From assembly GCF_024362695.1 (NCBI RefSeq), contig NC_065408.1:13020001-13084000 (forward strand): a stretch of 64,000 nt of DNA, given 5' to 3'. Shown here in pieces: positions 12,151-23,787 of this stretch (position 1 is its first letter; each line of letters opens with the position of its first letter). The stretch is from Pectinophora gossypiella. Taxonomy: Eukaryota > Arthropoda > Insecta > Lepidoptera > Gelechiidae. The position numbers and the translations under genes are program-made. Below the pieces are notes generated by a model that was given only the letters and a program-made list of their open reading frames with translations, did not search any database and was not told the DNA's origin.

Positions 12151-12677
12151 TATTTATGATTTAAATGATTTATTTATTTTCACAAAAATAACTATTATAC
12201 CGTTAATACTAAACTTTTAAAATGTTATACTTATTGTAAAATAAAGCACCCCAAGTAGCAATCAAGAATTGTGATTAAGTCATATATGTCTAAACTTTAG
12301 CTAAAGTGAGATTTATCCAAATCAAATAGGACTTATTAGGACTTCATAAATTCATTTCCTTCTTTAATACTATAAAGTTTTCAAAAAATCCTACTTTAGA
12401 TAATTTAGAATACACAAAACCAAGTTAAGTATTCACAAAACTATTTAGTCTTATCTCAGCCTACTGTTAAGTCTACAAGTATTCTTTTACTTTACTCAGA
12501 TTATTTAAAGGCTCACTTAACACTAAATTGATTTAGTGAAGTATCAGTTTAGTCTTGTAAAGTAAAAATTGATTGCCTAGATATACTTAAGGCAATTTTT
12601 ATTATTTGTTGCTCCTATACAAGACTGTTTTATTCGTTTTTGACTACAATAAGTAAAACATAAGAAAAGTCTATTCA

Positions 12678-12845
12678 ATGGACGATAAAATCGAAATAGA
12701 AGCAAGCAGAAAGATGGATGAAGTCCAAATAATAAAAGGATCTGGTGGTTTTCGAAGGCAGAATATTAAATACAGAAAACTAACCTGTGATAATGCACAT
12801 CCCACTGTTTTTGTTAGCGATGCGATATCTTCTTCATTGCCATAA
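12678..12845 (+). CDS. 55-codon hypothetical ORF inside the candidate transposon
   Basis: ATG at 12678 to TAA at 12845; starts MDDKIEIEASRKMDEVQIIK, then GSGGFRRQNIKYRKLTCDNA. Not recognised. Its charged start followed by a short frame could be a remnant of a transposase first exon or chance. Confidence 0.15.
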   Translation: MDDKIEIEASRKMDEVQIIKGSGGFRRQNIKYRKLTCDNAHPTVFVSDAISSSLP

Positions 12846-13539
12846 TTTTTTTTATATCGATTGGTATAACACAATCATTTAATTTTGGCAAAAAAATCGT
12901 AAGTTCCTGTTTTTCAAATCCGATCCAGCGCGTGGCGGCCCAGGTACCTACGTCTCGCACAAATCTTCTCAAAAATGACTAAGCTAGTCTAACCTAGTCT
13001 AAGCGCACGGCAACACTACACTATGAAAAATCGAGTTTTATATTAAAACCTGCTAAGTTCAAATATAAAATTGGGTACCTATTAGTCTAATAATAAATAA
13101 ATCCAATCAAAAACATAGACGTGAAATGAGAGCCAAGTTCAATATTATGCAATGCTTTGGTTGTTGACTTCAACGACAAAAGAAGTGAGATCTAAATGGG
13201 TGCCAAGTTCAATGGTCAGTCCTGAAATTTATTTATAAGTAACAGTATAACATATCATATCTTCTTATAACATAAGATAATATATTGTAGCCTAAGATCT
13301 GTCTTATTGTAGGTAAGTACATATCTTCGTAACGCGTGGGTCCTTTTAAAAAGACAAATTCAAAACTAAAAGTCGACTTTATAGGTAAAATAATATGCCA
13401 GTAAAATGGATGAGAGTTGTGTTGTATCGTGGGCGAAAAGCTGACAACCTATCACTGCTAAACACATGTTCCAACTTGCTTACCTACCCTTAAAGTACTT
13501 GTCAAATGTGGCATCAAGTGGTTTTATGATCACTTAGTG

Positions 13540-13590
13540 CTCTGCCTACCCCGATAGGGCATATAGGCGTGATTGTATGTTATGTTAAGT
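13540..13590 (+). mobile_element. SINE S4-type tail
   Basis: TCTGCCTACCCCGATAGGGC, ATATAGGCGTGATTG, ending TATGTTATG. Confidence 0.5.
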
Positions 13591-15784
13591 TAATCTACAT
13601 ACCTACCACAAAAAGACCGGCTGTCATGAGTTTTGATTACTTACTGATTCTTACATCTATAGTTAGGTACAGGCACTAATTAGGTATTTATGTTAAGCGT
13701 TCATGATAGAATCTAATTATTAAAAAGTTGCCAGTTTTTTTTATTTTTTCCTTTATATTCATCTAATTACCTATCTGCATACCAAATTTTAACTCTCTAG
13801 GTCATCTGGAACTGGGTTAGAGTTTTGATAAAAATGAGTCAGTCAGTCAAAAAATGAGGATTTTGGACATTAATATCTAAATAACCGTTTGAGATAAGCT
13901 TATGAAATTTAGAACACTTATATGTATCTCACAAGTCTCAATATATGAGCCAAATTTGATACGTTTATGTGAAATAGTTTTTGATTTATGAGGGGGTCAA
14001 AAGTGGCTCCAAATGGTTCGTGTAATAATACACACGGTGCGGCTCGCCAGTTCTATTTCTTGAACTTGGCTTGACACGCTACCGCGTGTCTAGATACTTT
14101 TCTTTCTTCTTTCATTCTTTCTTTTAATAATTTTAAAAATGTACCTATTTTTAACTAAGCTTTATTCACAATCATAAACAAAACATATCTATTTTAAGTT
14201 TTGTGTATGGTTAAATGCATTTAAAGTGGGCATTAGATTTGATTCCTTTATTTTTTAGCTTGATAAAGACATCGGGAATTTGGCCACCTTTTTTAACAAT
14301 AATGTTTTAGGTGGGATTAGAAACTACCGCGCACACACACGACGTTAATCAAATTGCAAGGGTTCTTCGTATATACAATATTCAACGGATACTCGTTAAT
14401 TTTTACAATAATCACATTGTTTCCGTTGGCAATTAGAAGCGCGGTGATCGTACCTACTTTGCGTCAGCGAACCATGTAGGTACCTATGAGAATGTATGCA
14501 CGGAGACTCATTAGCAAATTGAGTTTATGTTTGTTAGTTCCAATTGTGATAAATATTAAATAATTAAGTAAATCACATTCCTATCCAAGTAAGAACTCAG
14601 CATAACAATATTTTTTTATCTTCCACGAGTCGAAAAACTTACCTCTCAAACAAACATACTTTCCATAGGTTTTAAGCTTGTTCGATTTTAATTGTTACTT
14701 GTTACATAGATGATTCTGGCACAGAATAAACAAACATGATTTTACGACATTACTTTACTAAATCAAAATAGAGGATCACTTTAGATATAAGAGTTTTAAG
14801 TAGGAATTCACTAAATACTTTTTGTCTTAAGTTGGTATACTCCTAGACAATTGAAGTAAAATTTATCTTAACTAGTACTTGATGAAGTGCAACTTGACTT
14901 TACTTTTCTAAACTGATTCTTACGAAATCAATTGTTTCTAAAGTCTTACTTCATTTAGAAAAATATTACTTAACGCCATTTTGCATTTACAGGAAGAAAA
15001 CATGTAATATTTTTTTGACAATATTATCGTCAAAAACTGAAGTAAATTAATATATATTCCTGTTGTAGTAACAATTACTGCGTTCAGCTGTCACATATTA
15101 ATAGAAAATGAATTTCTCTATACTATATGTCACCATTTTTTTTATTTGCTGAATAATCAATCCAAATTTTATTATTATTTTTCTGATATATTAAAGGCCC
15201 TTCTGTTTTTTAACACTTTCTATCGATTTTACACGAGAAACAATCATGCGTTTATAATTTCCTGTATGTGAAACGGCAGAATAACCTTTTGTTAAAACAA
15301 CTTAACAAATATTTTAGACGCCATTTTCTTACAGTCTTCATTTCTTGTGTTAATATAAATGTTCGCCATTATATTCTAAAATAAAGACGCGTGAAGTAAA
15401 AATCGTTTTAGTATGATCTGAAGTTTTACTTCGTTAAGTTACAATTGACTCAGTGCAATTCAATCCTATAGTCTTAACTAAGTATTGTAGATATCTTCAA
15501 GTATACATTCTTGGTATTAAGTGATACTACAAGAATTCTAAGTTTAGAATATGCAAGAACATTGTCTAAAGTAGGGTTTAAGTCTGACTTAGCGTTGTCT
15601 TAAGTCTGTCTTGTATAAGAGTTAAAGTATGTGCCCACTTTTACTAAACTGTATCTTCAAGATATCTTGAGGGATATCTTGGAGACATATAAGACTTATC
15701 CAAGACAAGGGTTTGATTTAGTCTACTTGCCTTCAAGATATCTACAATTCTCTTTTAAGACAATCGGTTGCTACTTGGGACTTA

Positions 15785-18700
15785 AGTTACCAATATCATT
15801 TGCAGTTATATTTTTAATTAGTAAGGTTTATAAAGTTGGTATTAGCATATTTACTTACAAGAATTAAAGATAAAACTGAATTATTATCGTAATAAGTTAA
15901 AGATATTATGTTTATTGGAAGAAATCAAAGCAACTTTATGTAAACGGTAATGGAATGGTCCATTTAAAGATATTAACAAGTTTGTAAGGAGAATATTATG
16001 CGGATATACGCAATAATACGACAAGTAAGGACATTACTTTCTTACACATACCCGTTCACTAAAGGGTTTATGTGAAACTCGTATGTGAAAAAAAGTCTGT
16101 TTAACGGAGACGGAAATATATACCGGTAGAAAAAGATAGCATTACATAAACTTGGTGCAGCTTAGTCTTTGACATTCAGCTTCTAACTCAACCTCAAACA
16201 TTATGTCTTGTATACAGTATACTTATTTGACGCAAAAGGCCCAAAGAGACTTGGCGACCCTCGCTTGACCGAGAGTTAAAAACTCTCGGCATGTGACGGG
16301 AGCAAGCTACTGAGACTGCAAAAGATCACAAGAAGTAGAAATCTGTAATATGAGCTCTACATCCCAACAAGGGATAATAAGATTAGAAGAAGAAGAGAAG
16401 AATTTTCATTTAAGAGTTATTTGTTTACCTATGTTGCGTTCACAACTCCGCCTAACGAAGCCTGATGTCTCCTTATAGAAGCATAAGTAATTTCTTTTAC
16501 AAATTTTAAGAAAACCATGTCGTCATCGGCTATAATTTGCCAGCCAGCATCGAGAAATTAACCGGTTTCGAACGAGACAATTTTGTTCGAGGCTCGCAAG
16601 CACGCACGAGCAAAGTGACGGAAAGGATCCTAATCTGCATACGGAATAACAGGCACAGGCATCATGCTTTATTCCGTTTGAAGATAAACGATTTCATTTT
16701 CGACCCGAACTCTCTCAGTGAACTTATTTTATCTGCGCATACATCAGCCCGCAGATGGTGCCGGGCCGTTTGTACAGTGGGTTCTGTACAAATTGTAGAA
16801 TCTAGATAGGTTTTACAGTGAGTCAATAGTGAATTTTGACTTTTACTTATATATTTCACTGAAAGGTGTGTGCATTTTAGTCCGAACGGAAATTTACTTG
16901 CTATGTCGAGACCTCTGTTTTACCAGACGCTAAAATAACAGCTAGCGTTTTTTAGGCTAACTGTAGGTACTGTGTCCTTCTTTATTTTATTTCATGTCGC
17001 GCCCTTTTCCTCAAAATTCTTTAACAAAAAAGTTCAAGAAAAACTATTACCTATTACTTACAATTGACATATCAGTTAATAATAGTTGCAGTGAACTTAC
17101 AAATTGAAGGCTTATACGTGAATTTGAGGGCTCAATCAAGTTTGATTTCTGATAATTTGTATTTGCTAACAACTCCTAAAATTGGCAGTGATATCAAATT
17201 AATATATGTAGTTAAACAAATATGAATCATACGTAAATGTATTATAGTTCCATAAACTTCAATATTTGTGAAGTTTGTGTAATCATGTCATGCTCTCGTG
17301 ATCTTAGCAATATTAATAATATTCATGGTTTGTTTATACTTACTGAAGCCAAAAATAGCACATTTCATATCGACAGATGGTAGATTTGCGGTAATATTGA
17401 ATGCCATTGTTTAACGTCTTCATCTACATCACGATCTGATCATTACAGCGCTATTTTCACACTTTTTCTACGGATGATAGCTCTCATATCATCATTTGCT
17501 ATCCGGCAATTGATTAGGGTCGTAACATTTTTTTCTATAAGGTAGTGCCTACATTCCAATACAATTGGGATCAATTGGCCTTAATGACGTTACTCGTAGT
17601 TCTAAACCTTTGGATACTATTGAACAGAGAAGACTGAATACATTAAGAAATCGCTATCTAACTGTACTTGGTGCGAATGAAGATAGTGATAGGAGAGTCC
17701 TATAAGTATTTATTTGCTGTGACAGCTAGTTTCGGAGCTTACAGGTTCGAATCGATTTTCGATTTCATTTTTAGATTATAAATTATTATCACGTGCTCGG
17801 CGGTAAAGGAAAAAACATCGTGAGGAAATACTCTCGAAAAAACAGTTTCGGAGCTATTGAAATGTAACAGGCGGGTCTCTAGAATCGTATTCGTTTTGCA
17901 AAGCAGATCACGCGTGTGACGTAGTGCCACGATGGCGCGAACTGTCTCGCTGATGAATAGGCGCACCCTTTGCGTACTAGCGTATTGGAAGCTCGTTTAT
18001 CTTTGACCGATTTGCTCCGATATAGGACGCGATTTGTAAATCGAAACTCGGTTTTTTTACTTTCGGTATTCCGTTTTTACATGATTGTATACCAACCGAA
18101 TGTGCGGACAGTATTGAATGTAATTTTTACCTTTCAAAATCACGTTTCGGTCGTAATCCACAGTCTATGGGATTTTAAGTGTTTTCAAGTAGGTAATGTA
18201 TACGAGGAACAAAAGCAAACGACATACAACTAAACTACACTAAAGCAATTTACAATGTAGCAGAAACAAGTAACTAAACATTGTAAGTCATCTCAAGCTC
18301 TGCAAAGATAACATTTTCATCTTACAAACTAGTGTTATTTTCTTTCATCATAAACTGGTATCTGCATAAACATCGGCTTTATTTATAGGCTTGTTTTAAA
18401 GAGACCTTAGGATCTCGCAACGGAGCGGCAAGTACCAGGGTAGCATAACAGGTTATGTATCATTCTAGCTACAAGCCCTCGAGCAACACTCCACCGAGTG
18501 GCCACTCTTGTACCTGCTAACCAGTCACGCCTCTCTTTTGTCGAGCCTGCATAGAAGCTTTGCGCTCCTGGTACCATTCTCTCGGAAAACCTATTTTAAA
18601 GTTAAATTCCACCTCACGTTTTACCAGTTTACGAGTTTAAAACAATGTTGCCGTTAAAACAGGTTTAATTTATTAGACTTTTGGTTCACAATGTTTAATC

Positions 18701-19315
18701 TGTTTTGAAAAATAATTGTGTTTTAAAAGTTCTCGTTATAGGGTCATAAATGAAACATAACGCCTAGCTTGGTCACGCTACATTACACGAAAATATAGAT
18801 AATTTATTAAGCCAATTTGACAGTCCTTTTCCCACTTTACCTACAAAGGCTACAAAAGAAAAAAAAAGCAATTTTCCAATTATAATTTATTCAATATACA
18901 TTCATGTTAAAATATGAAAAGAATGCGGAAAGGTTCGTGTCAAGAGAAAGTGGTGACAACGAAAAATATGACTCAATCACGATTTTTCGGCCACAAAAAC
19001 TTCTCTTATCAGTTTTCAAACTTTATATCGGTAGCTTTACATTAGCGGTCGTTATTTATGAGTATATTAATAATAGATATGTGTGTCAATGTGAAAAAGC
19101 ATTGGTAAACGTCGCTTTGACTAATTAGTTTTTCTTATAATTTATATGCATTTAAACTTCATCTACCACAACATTTTATTTTATGTTTTTTTTTAGATTA
19201 CTTCCTTTTTCTGGGTTAATATTCATAATTATGTTTAAATCTAGCTATTCGATGTCGATTGTCTTTCGTCCTGTACCTACGAGTGTAGGTATAGTTTTAT
19301 AAGGATACATAGTTA
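15785..19315. other. no gene recognised; retroposon scraps
   Basis: 16180-16400 ends in CATCCCAACAAGGGATAATA and AGAAGAAGAAG, like a LINE 3' end. 17735-17835 is an S2 SINE fragment (ATTATCACGTGCTCGGCGGT). The 90-codon frame at 16537-16809 and the frames at 17970 and 18904 show no known family. Confidence 0.4.
16269..16289. repeat. short perfect hairpin
   Basis: CCGAGAGTT, three As, AACTCTCGG: nine-base perfect stem inside a retroposon-like stretch. Confidence 0.6.
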
Positions 19316-19375
19316 CATAAGATCACGCCAATTTCCCATTGGGGTAGGCAGTGATACCGGATCGCCTGGCACACC
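19316..19375 (-). mobile_element. SINE S4-type tail
   Basis: Complement has CTGCCTACCCCAATGGGAAA and GGCGTGATC. Confidence 0.5.
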
Positions 19376-19430
19376 ACTTTCGCTTCATCCACTCCCATCA
19401 GACTTCTTGCCTTTTACACCAATGTTCATG

Positions 19431-19645
19431 ACTTTGAACATCAGCGGCGCTTAGAGCTTGACGCCAAGCGCGATGAATTGAAAACCCGACCACCTGCGGC
19501 GATTAATTATACATATTTAAATGGTGTACTCACATGCCCGCTATGTGCGAGGATCTTTTCCAATAAGATTGACTATATAAGCCACATGCGAGCACATGAA
19601 CGTCGGAGTTTAAGCAGTCGCCGTAGCCGAAATAGGCTGGATCAT
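19431..19645 (+). mobile_element. retrotransposon reverse transcriptase C-terminal zinc finger
   Basis: Open frame reads HQRRLELDAKRDELKTRPPA, then LTCPLCARIFSNKIDYISHM and RAHERR. The C-x2-C-x12-H-x3-H finger after a basic linker matches the C-terminus of invertebrate non-LTR pol proteins rather than a host zinc finger gene. Confidence 0.7.
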
Positions 19646-20030
19646 CACCGTTATTGTTTTAAACATACCTACTTACAATACATCATCTAGAAACAATCCA
19701 ATGTTCACTCAATCAATAAACCATCGGATATATTTAACAAACTGCAAAGTAACGCAGCATCCATGTTGAATCCATCTATCCTCATCTCTACTGCCGGTTT
19801 CGAACCCATGGCTCATTTGTCAAGATCCCTCCTTTTGTTCACCCGACGTTTCGCTAACCGTGGCGATGGAATAAACAAATAACGTTTTATTTAGGCGATA
19901 CTTTGATATATATAATGTTCGTGAATTGAGGGAAATTGAGGAATTGTAATAAGGTTTTTTATTGTTTCGTTTCTTATAAATATAATAATTATAATAAAAT
20001 AATGTTAAGTATTTTTTTGCCTTGTTTCAG

Positions 20031-20085
20031 ATGGCTACGAATAAGTAGGAGGGTTGGCGTTCTCTACAATACTACTTAAGTAAAG
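20031..20085 (+). other. candidate noncoding 5' UTR exon of stan
   Basis: A T-rich tract ends in TTGTTTCAG at 20022-20030, and 55 nt later TAAAG is followed by GTAAGA (20086). The piece has no long ORF (an ATG at 20031 stops after five codons). It is on the right strand and upstream of exon 1, which needs an upstream partner. This is only a splice-site pattern match in AT-rich DNA, where such pairs arise by chance. Confidence 0.2.
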
Positions 20086-20342
20086 GTAAGAAAACATTAA
20101 GTATTCACCTTATTACAAAACCTAAATTAAGGTCGAAAGTATGCGCCAGGAAAAAAGTCGACCGATTTTTAATTAAACTAATTGACAAGTCATAATAATT
20201 AAAACATATAATAACGGGTTCTTACCGCGTTTAAATCAGCGATATGAGACTCCCGATATTTCGACACTGTTGCAAGTGCCATGATCACGGGATGACTGAT
20301 GAGATTGGAGTGGAGTAGGTAGATCCATAATTTGAACCCGTT

Positions 20343-20385
20343 ATTATCAAATCAAATCAAATCAAATCAAATATACATATATAAT

Positions 20386-20422
<37 letters not shown>
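20343..20422. repeat. microsatellites (ATCAA)n and (AT)n
   Basis: About five ATCAA units followed after a short gap by about fifteen AT units. Confidence 0.95.
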
Positions 20423-20425
<3 letters not shown>

Positions 20426-20594
20426 GTGTTCTAATTATGATAATATCCGCGTAAACTTAAAACAAAGTCATAATAATTCTATACAGCATCTGCGACAGGC
20501 ACTACCTATATTATAAACTACATATTTTATCTTTTAACCTTCCTAATGTAATACTGTGTCTTTTTAATAATAAAATATAATGGTGCTAATTCCT

Positions 20595-20945
20595 ATACAC
20601 ACCATCTAATTTTAAGTTATACCTGTCATTTTCTTATCCGCCGAAAAGGAAAGGGACGGATGATAGGCTGCTGATAATTTTAAAAAGGAGTGAATTATTG
20701 AATAACCCGGTCGAATCGAATAAGTATCTCGCTGGTTTGCAAAACGTTTAATATGTGCCATCAACTTAATTCTGTCGGGTTATGGGCCAATGTATTTTTT
20801 TCTTTCTTTTAGATTTGTGCTTAAAATTGACGTGTGTCCCATAAATGTTATGCCTGTCGATTACCCGTCCCTTTCCTTTTCGGCGGATAAGAAAATGACA
20901 GGTATAACTTAAAATCAAATTAGATGGTGTCTACAGAAATTAGCA
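20595..20945 (+). mobile_element. MITE family M4 (about 310-350 bp), copy 1
   Basis: Ends are inverted repeats: ACACACCATCTAATTTTAAG at left and AAATTAGATGGTGTCTACAG at right; inside, GCCGAAAAGGAAAGGGACGG pairs with CCGTCCCTTTCCTTTTCGGC. Longer centre than the other two copies. Confidence 0.85.
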
Positions 20946-21395
20946 GCATTTTAAAATTAAATTTGTAAGCTTACCCACATGGCTAAAACTTACCATTATC
21001 TGAGTTTGGACTTGGTACGAGTATTTATTAATAGGCAGTCTCCAATTATTCTATATACTTACTTTGCTCACCAAAAAGCCAAAAGTAACCTAATTAGGTA
21101 TAATTTATAGATGAATAATGAAAAACAGAGACAACAAACTTTTAAGAAATAATTTCCATGTATAAATTATCATTAAATTAAAATAAGCCTCATAATTCAA
21201 ATGCCTATAAATATCCAGTAGCATTACTGTCTGTGTTTTAAATAAATAAAGCAATAGTCGGCAATCAATAATTTATTTGGAAACTGTTATCATTTATGAG
21301 CCATTAAAAACTTTTTAATATTAAAAGAACCTGATGTTTAAAAATGGTGCACGAATTTTTCTTTAATTCGTTCCTTTCATTTTTGTAAACGTACT

Positions 21396-21572
21396 TAATA
21401 AAAAAATAACTTATTTATGAATTTTAAAAAATAAAAATGTAATAATAAGTGCGACATGGTTCACGTTTTTCTATGACGTCACAGGTTACTTTTTCATACA
21501 AATCCCATAGTAAGTCGTGGTTTGACGTATAGTAAAAAGTAACTGATTTGACTAGTTGAAAACTACCTTAAT
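21396..21572 (+). mobile_element. MITE family M3 copy
   Basis: AATAATAAGTGCGACATGGT, TTCTATGACGTCACAGGTTA and AAAAAGTAACTGATTTGACT recur inverted at 37226-37450. Confidence 0.65.
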
Positions 21573-22059
21573 TCAAACGTCTTTCAATACTCGTAAAGGT
21601 GCTGATAGACTTGAGCATTCCCTTGTAACAGAACATCGTGCATTCGCCGTTTTTATATTTGTCGAACTGAACAACGAGCCTACCCAAGCATAAAAGCCAA
21701 ACGTTGCTATGAACGTTTTCATGAGCAAGAATGCTCAATAGAATGCTCGCTAAAATGTTGACATCTACAGAAAAAGAAGTTACTTATATGTGTTTTTAAG
21801 TAAGTAATCGGCATAAAAACCAGTAGCTAATGGTCAAAAGTTGTAATATTAGATCGATGGGGATGACTCGCTTTATGGCTTCGTCGGTCGTAAAGCGTAA
21901 AGTTATTGGTGCTTACGTAACTGTATAGCGTCTTAGGGCAAACCTTTGATATACGGACCTCTAAGATAAATGTCTACAGCCGTTGGGAATACGGTTCCCG
22001 ATAAATCTATAAGTGTATCTATGGGTTGAAAGGGACGGTCGCAAGAGATGTTTTAAATA

Positions 22060-22645
22060 AATAGAGTATTTGACTAGCTGTCGTAGCCCAGTTGGTAGAA
22101 ACTAACCTCTATATAGTCGTCATAAACTTAGCGAGGTTTCCACTAAGTGCAAACGCCTTTTTGAAAAATCACATTCTGTCTTTCTTAGAGCCTTGGAAAC
22201 CCAGTAGGTAAAACGCTTGCCTCTCTCTTTGAGGTCGCAGCGTCGAATCCAGCACAGGCATAAACCAATGATTGTCGAACTTGTTTTCGAATTCATGTTT
22301 GGATCATAAATGATTACCACGTGCTCAGCGGTGAAGAAAAACATAGTGACGAAACCCAATTTCCCGAGAACTGCATTTTCGGACCTAACCTGTATTGGGC
22401 TGATTTTCCCTTCACGGGTTGGAAGGTCAGACAGGCAGTCGCTTCTGTAAAAAACCGTACCTGTCATATCTTCAGGATAGGTAAGCCGACCCTGTGAAAA
22501 ACGGGATAATCCTAGGTTAAACAAACAGTATTTGACTAAAGATGACCAAAAATCAATCTCATTTTACTTTTCGACTTATTTTCGAATTTCATTTATAAAT
22601 TAAGTTACAATGAGTACCACGTTTGACCATCTTTATCATCAATAA
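22060..22645 (+). mobile_element. MITE family M2 split by a SINE
   Basis: Left scrap AATAGAGTATTTGACTA (22060-22076) and right part 22527-22640 (AAAAATCAATCTCATTTTAC and on) belong to one M2 copy. The S2 SINE lies between, flanked by AGTATTTGACTA on each side. Confidence 0.8.
22077..22526 (+). mobile_element. SINE family S2, most complete copy
   Basis: About 450 bp with tRNA-like heads TAGCCCAGTTGGTAGAA and AACCCAGTAGGTAAAACGC, then CTTTGAGGTCGCAGCGTCGA and tail CCTGTGAAAAACGGGATAAT. Exact 12-bp duplication AGTATTTGACTA at 22065-22076 and 22527-22538. Confidence 0.85.
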
Positions 22646-23085
22646 AAAAATAAAATTGGTCAAAGTGATACCATCACAGGACGTAAGTAACGTCACAAAT
22701 TAAAAATATTACAGTAAATATTTAATGTATTTCCTGACTACCCACACGTGATATGATTATCTTAGCACATTCCGAAGTTCAGTGATTGAGTAGAGATAAG
22801 AGTTATAACTTGTCTTGACGTCTATAGGTTTTACGGTTGATTATGTATGTAAAACAGGTACATTAATTAGATACTTAAGTATAATATTGTAAAATCCGCC
22901 TACAGTTTCACCTGCCATAATATATATTTTTGGGATAAAATATTGTATCCTGTCCGAAGACTCAAGGTATATCTATATCTTTCTCTGTCTACCATCACAA
23001 TCGGCTCACCGGTTAAAACATTACCATGGATTATATTAGAATTATACTTATGTTAAGACACATTCTCGTGTCGGACGACGCTCAG

Positions 23086-23226
23086 TGGGTAGGCCCGCTA
23101 CAAGGTGGACCGACGAAAGGTCGCGGAAAGCCGCTGGATGAGAGCAGCGCAGGACCGATCGCCGTGGAGATCCTTGGGGGAGGCCTATGCCCAGCAGTGG
23201 GCGTCGTACGGCTGATGATGATGAAG
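23086..23226 (+). mobile_element. RTE-type LINE 3' end (reverse transcriptase C-terminus)
   Basis: One frame (about 23145-23219) reads RWMRAAQDRSPWRSLGEAYA then QQWASYG and stop, followed by ATGATGATG. This ending is characteristic of lepidopteran RTE endonuclease-reverse transcriptases. Upstream is frameshifted. Confidence 0.85.
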
Positions 23227-23400
23227 ACACATTCTGAACCGGCCTGCTCGAATGAAACCATTGATGGGGAGGAACCAAGAGGAGTCTGTCAGGATCAAAT
23301 TAAAATGGAATTCCATAGTCTCTCCTTACCCCGGTGGGGAATAGATGTGAGTTTAGGTGGGAAGTGGGTAGACGGAGAAGGTCCAAGATCGATATAGTCA
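23227..23400 (+). mobile_element. non-LTR retrotransposon 3' end
   Basis: Reads TIDGEEPRGVCQDQIKMEFH and SLPRWGIDVSLGG, the same element end as at 1350-1425 and 11131-11290; fused directly to the RTE tail. Confidence 0.7.
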
Positions 23401-23626
23401 TATATATTTCTACAGCCCACGTGCCCATTACATATATAAATATTGCAGATTAATATTTTATCAATAATTTATTTAAAAAAAAACATAAAGACTAGGCATC
23501 CACCACAGGTTTCATCTAAAAAGTAATTAAAAACAGTCAATGAAATCCACATAAGCTTTGTTATATTTATGTATATTAATATATCAAGTTACTGAAGTGT
23601 CTACCTAGCTTGAAGAGTGGTAACCT

Positions 23627-23787
23627 GGGGCCTGTTTAATAAAACTTACAATTGTAAATTACAATGATAATTTGATGTACATTGCGGAGTGTGTGATCAC
23701 GAATATTTTTCAGTTTCATATTAGCTACGTAATGAACATCTAATTGTCGTTGTAATTTACAATTGTAAGTTTTATTAAACAGGCCCC
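23627..23787. mobile_element. 161-bp MITE with about 38-bp inverted ends
   Basis: GGGGCCTGTTTAATAAAACT with TACAATTGTAAATTACAA at left, exactly complementary to the right end TTGTAATTTACAATTGTA and AGTTTTATTAAACAGGCCCC. The centre is unrelated DNA. Confidence 0.9.

Larger units (their letters stand above)
12250..15779. mobile_element. candidate 3.5-kb DNA transposon with short terminal inverted repeats
   Basis: CCCAAGTAGCAA at 12250-12261 has an exact complement TTGCTACTTGGG at 15768-15779. Inside each end, long subterminal zones (about 12250-12580 and 14750-15770) are dense in variants of TAAGTCT, ACTTAAG and AGTAAA, as in transposons with reiterated binding sites. No clear target-site duplication or transposase was found, so this is tentative. 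Confidence 0.45.

Noticed and set aside
16537..16809. 90-residue protein gene
   Set aside because: No family resemblance, no splice context, and the opposite strand is open as well.
19478..19690. Host C2H2 zinc finger gene
   Set aside because: One finger after a basic linker, in the typical C-terminal context of a non-LTR retrotransposon pol.
20343..20372. CRISPR-like repeats
   Set aside because: Simple ATCAA microsatellite without spacers, in a eukaryotic genome.
23026..23397. 123-residue ORF
   Set aside because: Wrong frame of two LINE 3' ends; the meaningful frames read the RTE and second LINE tails.
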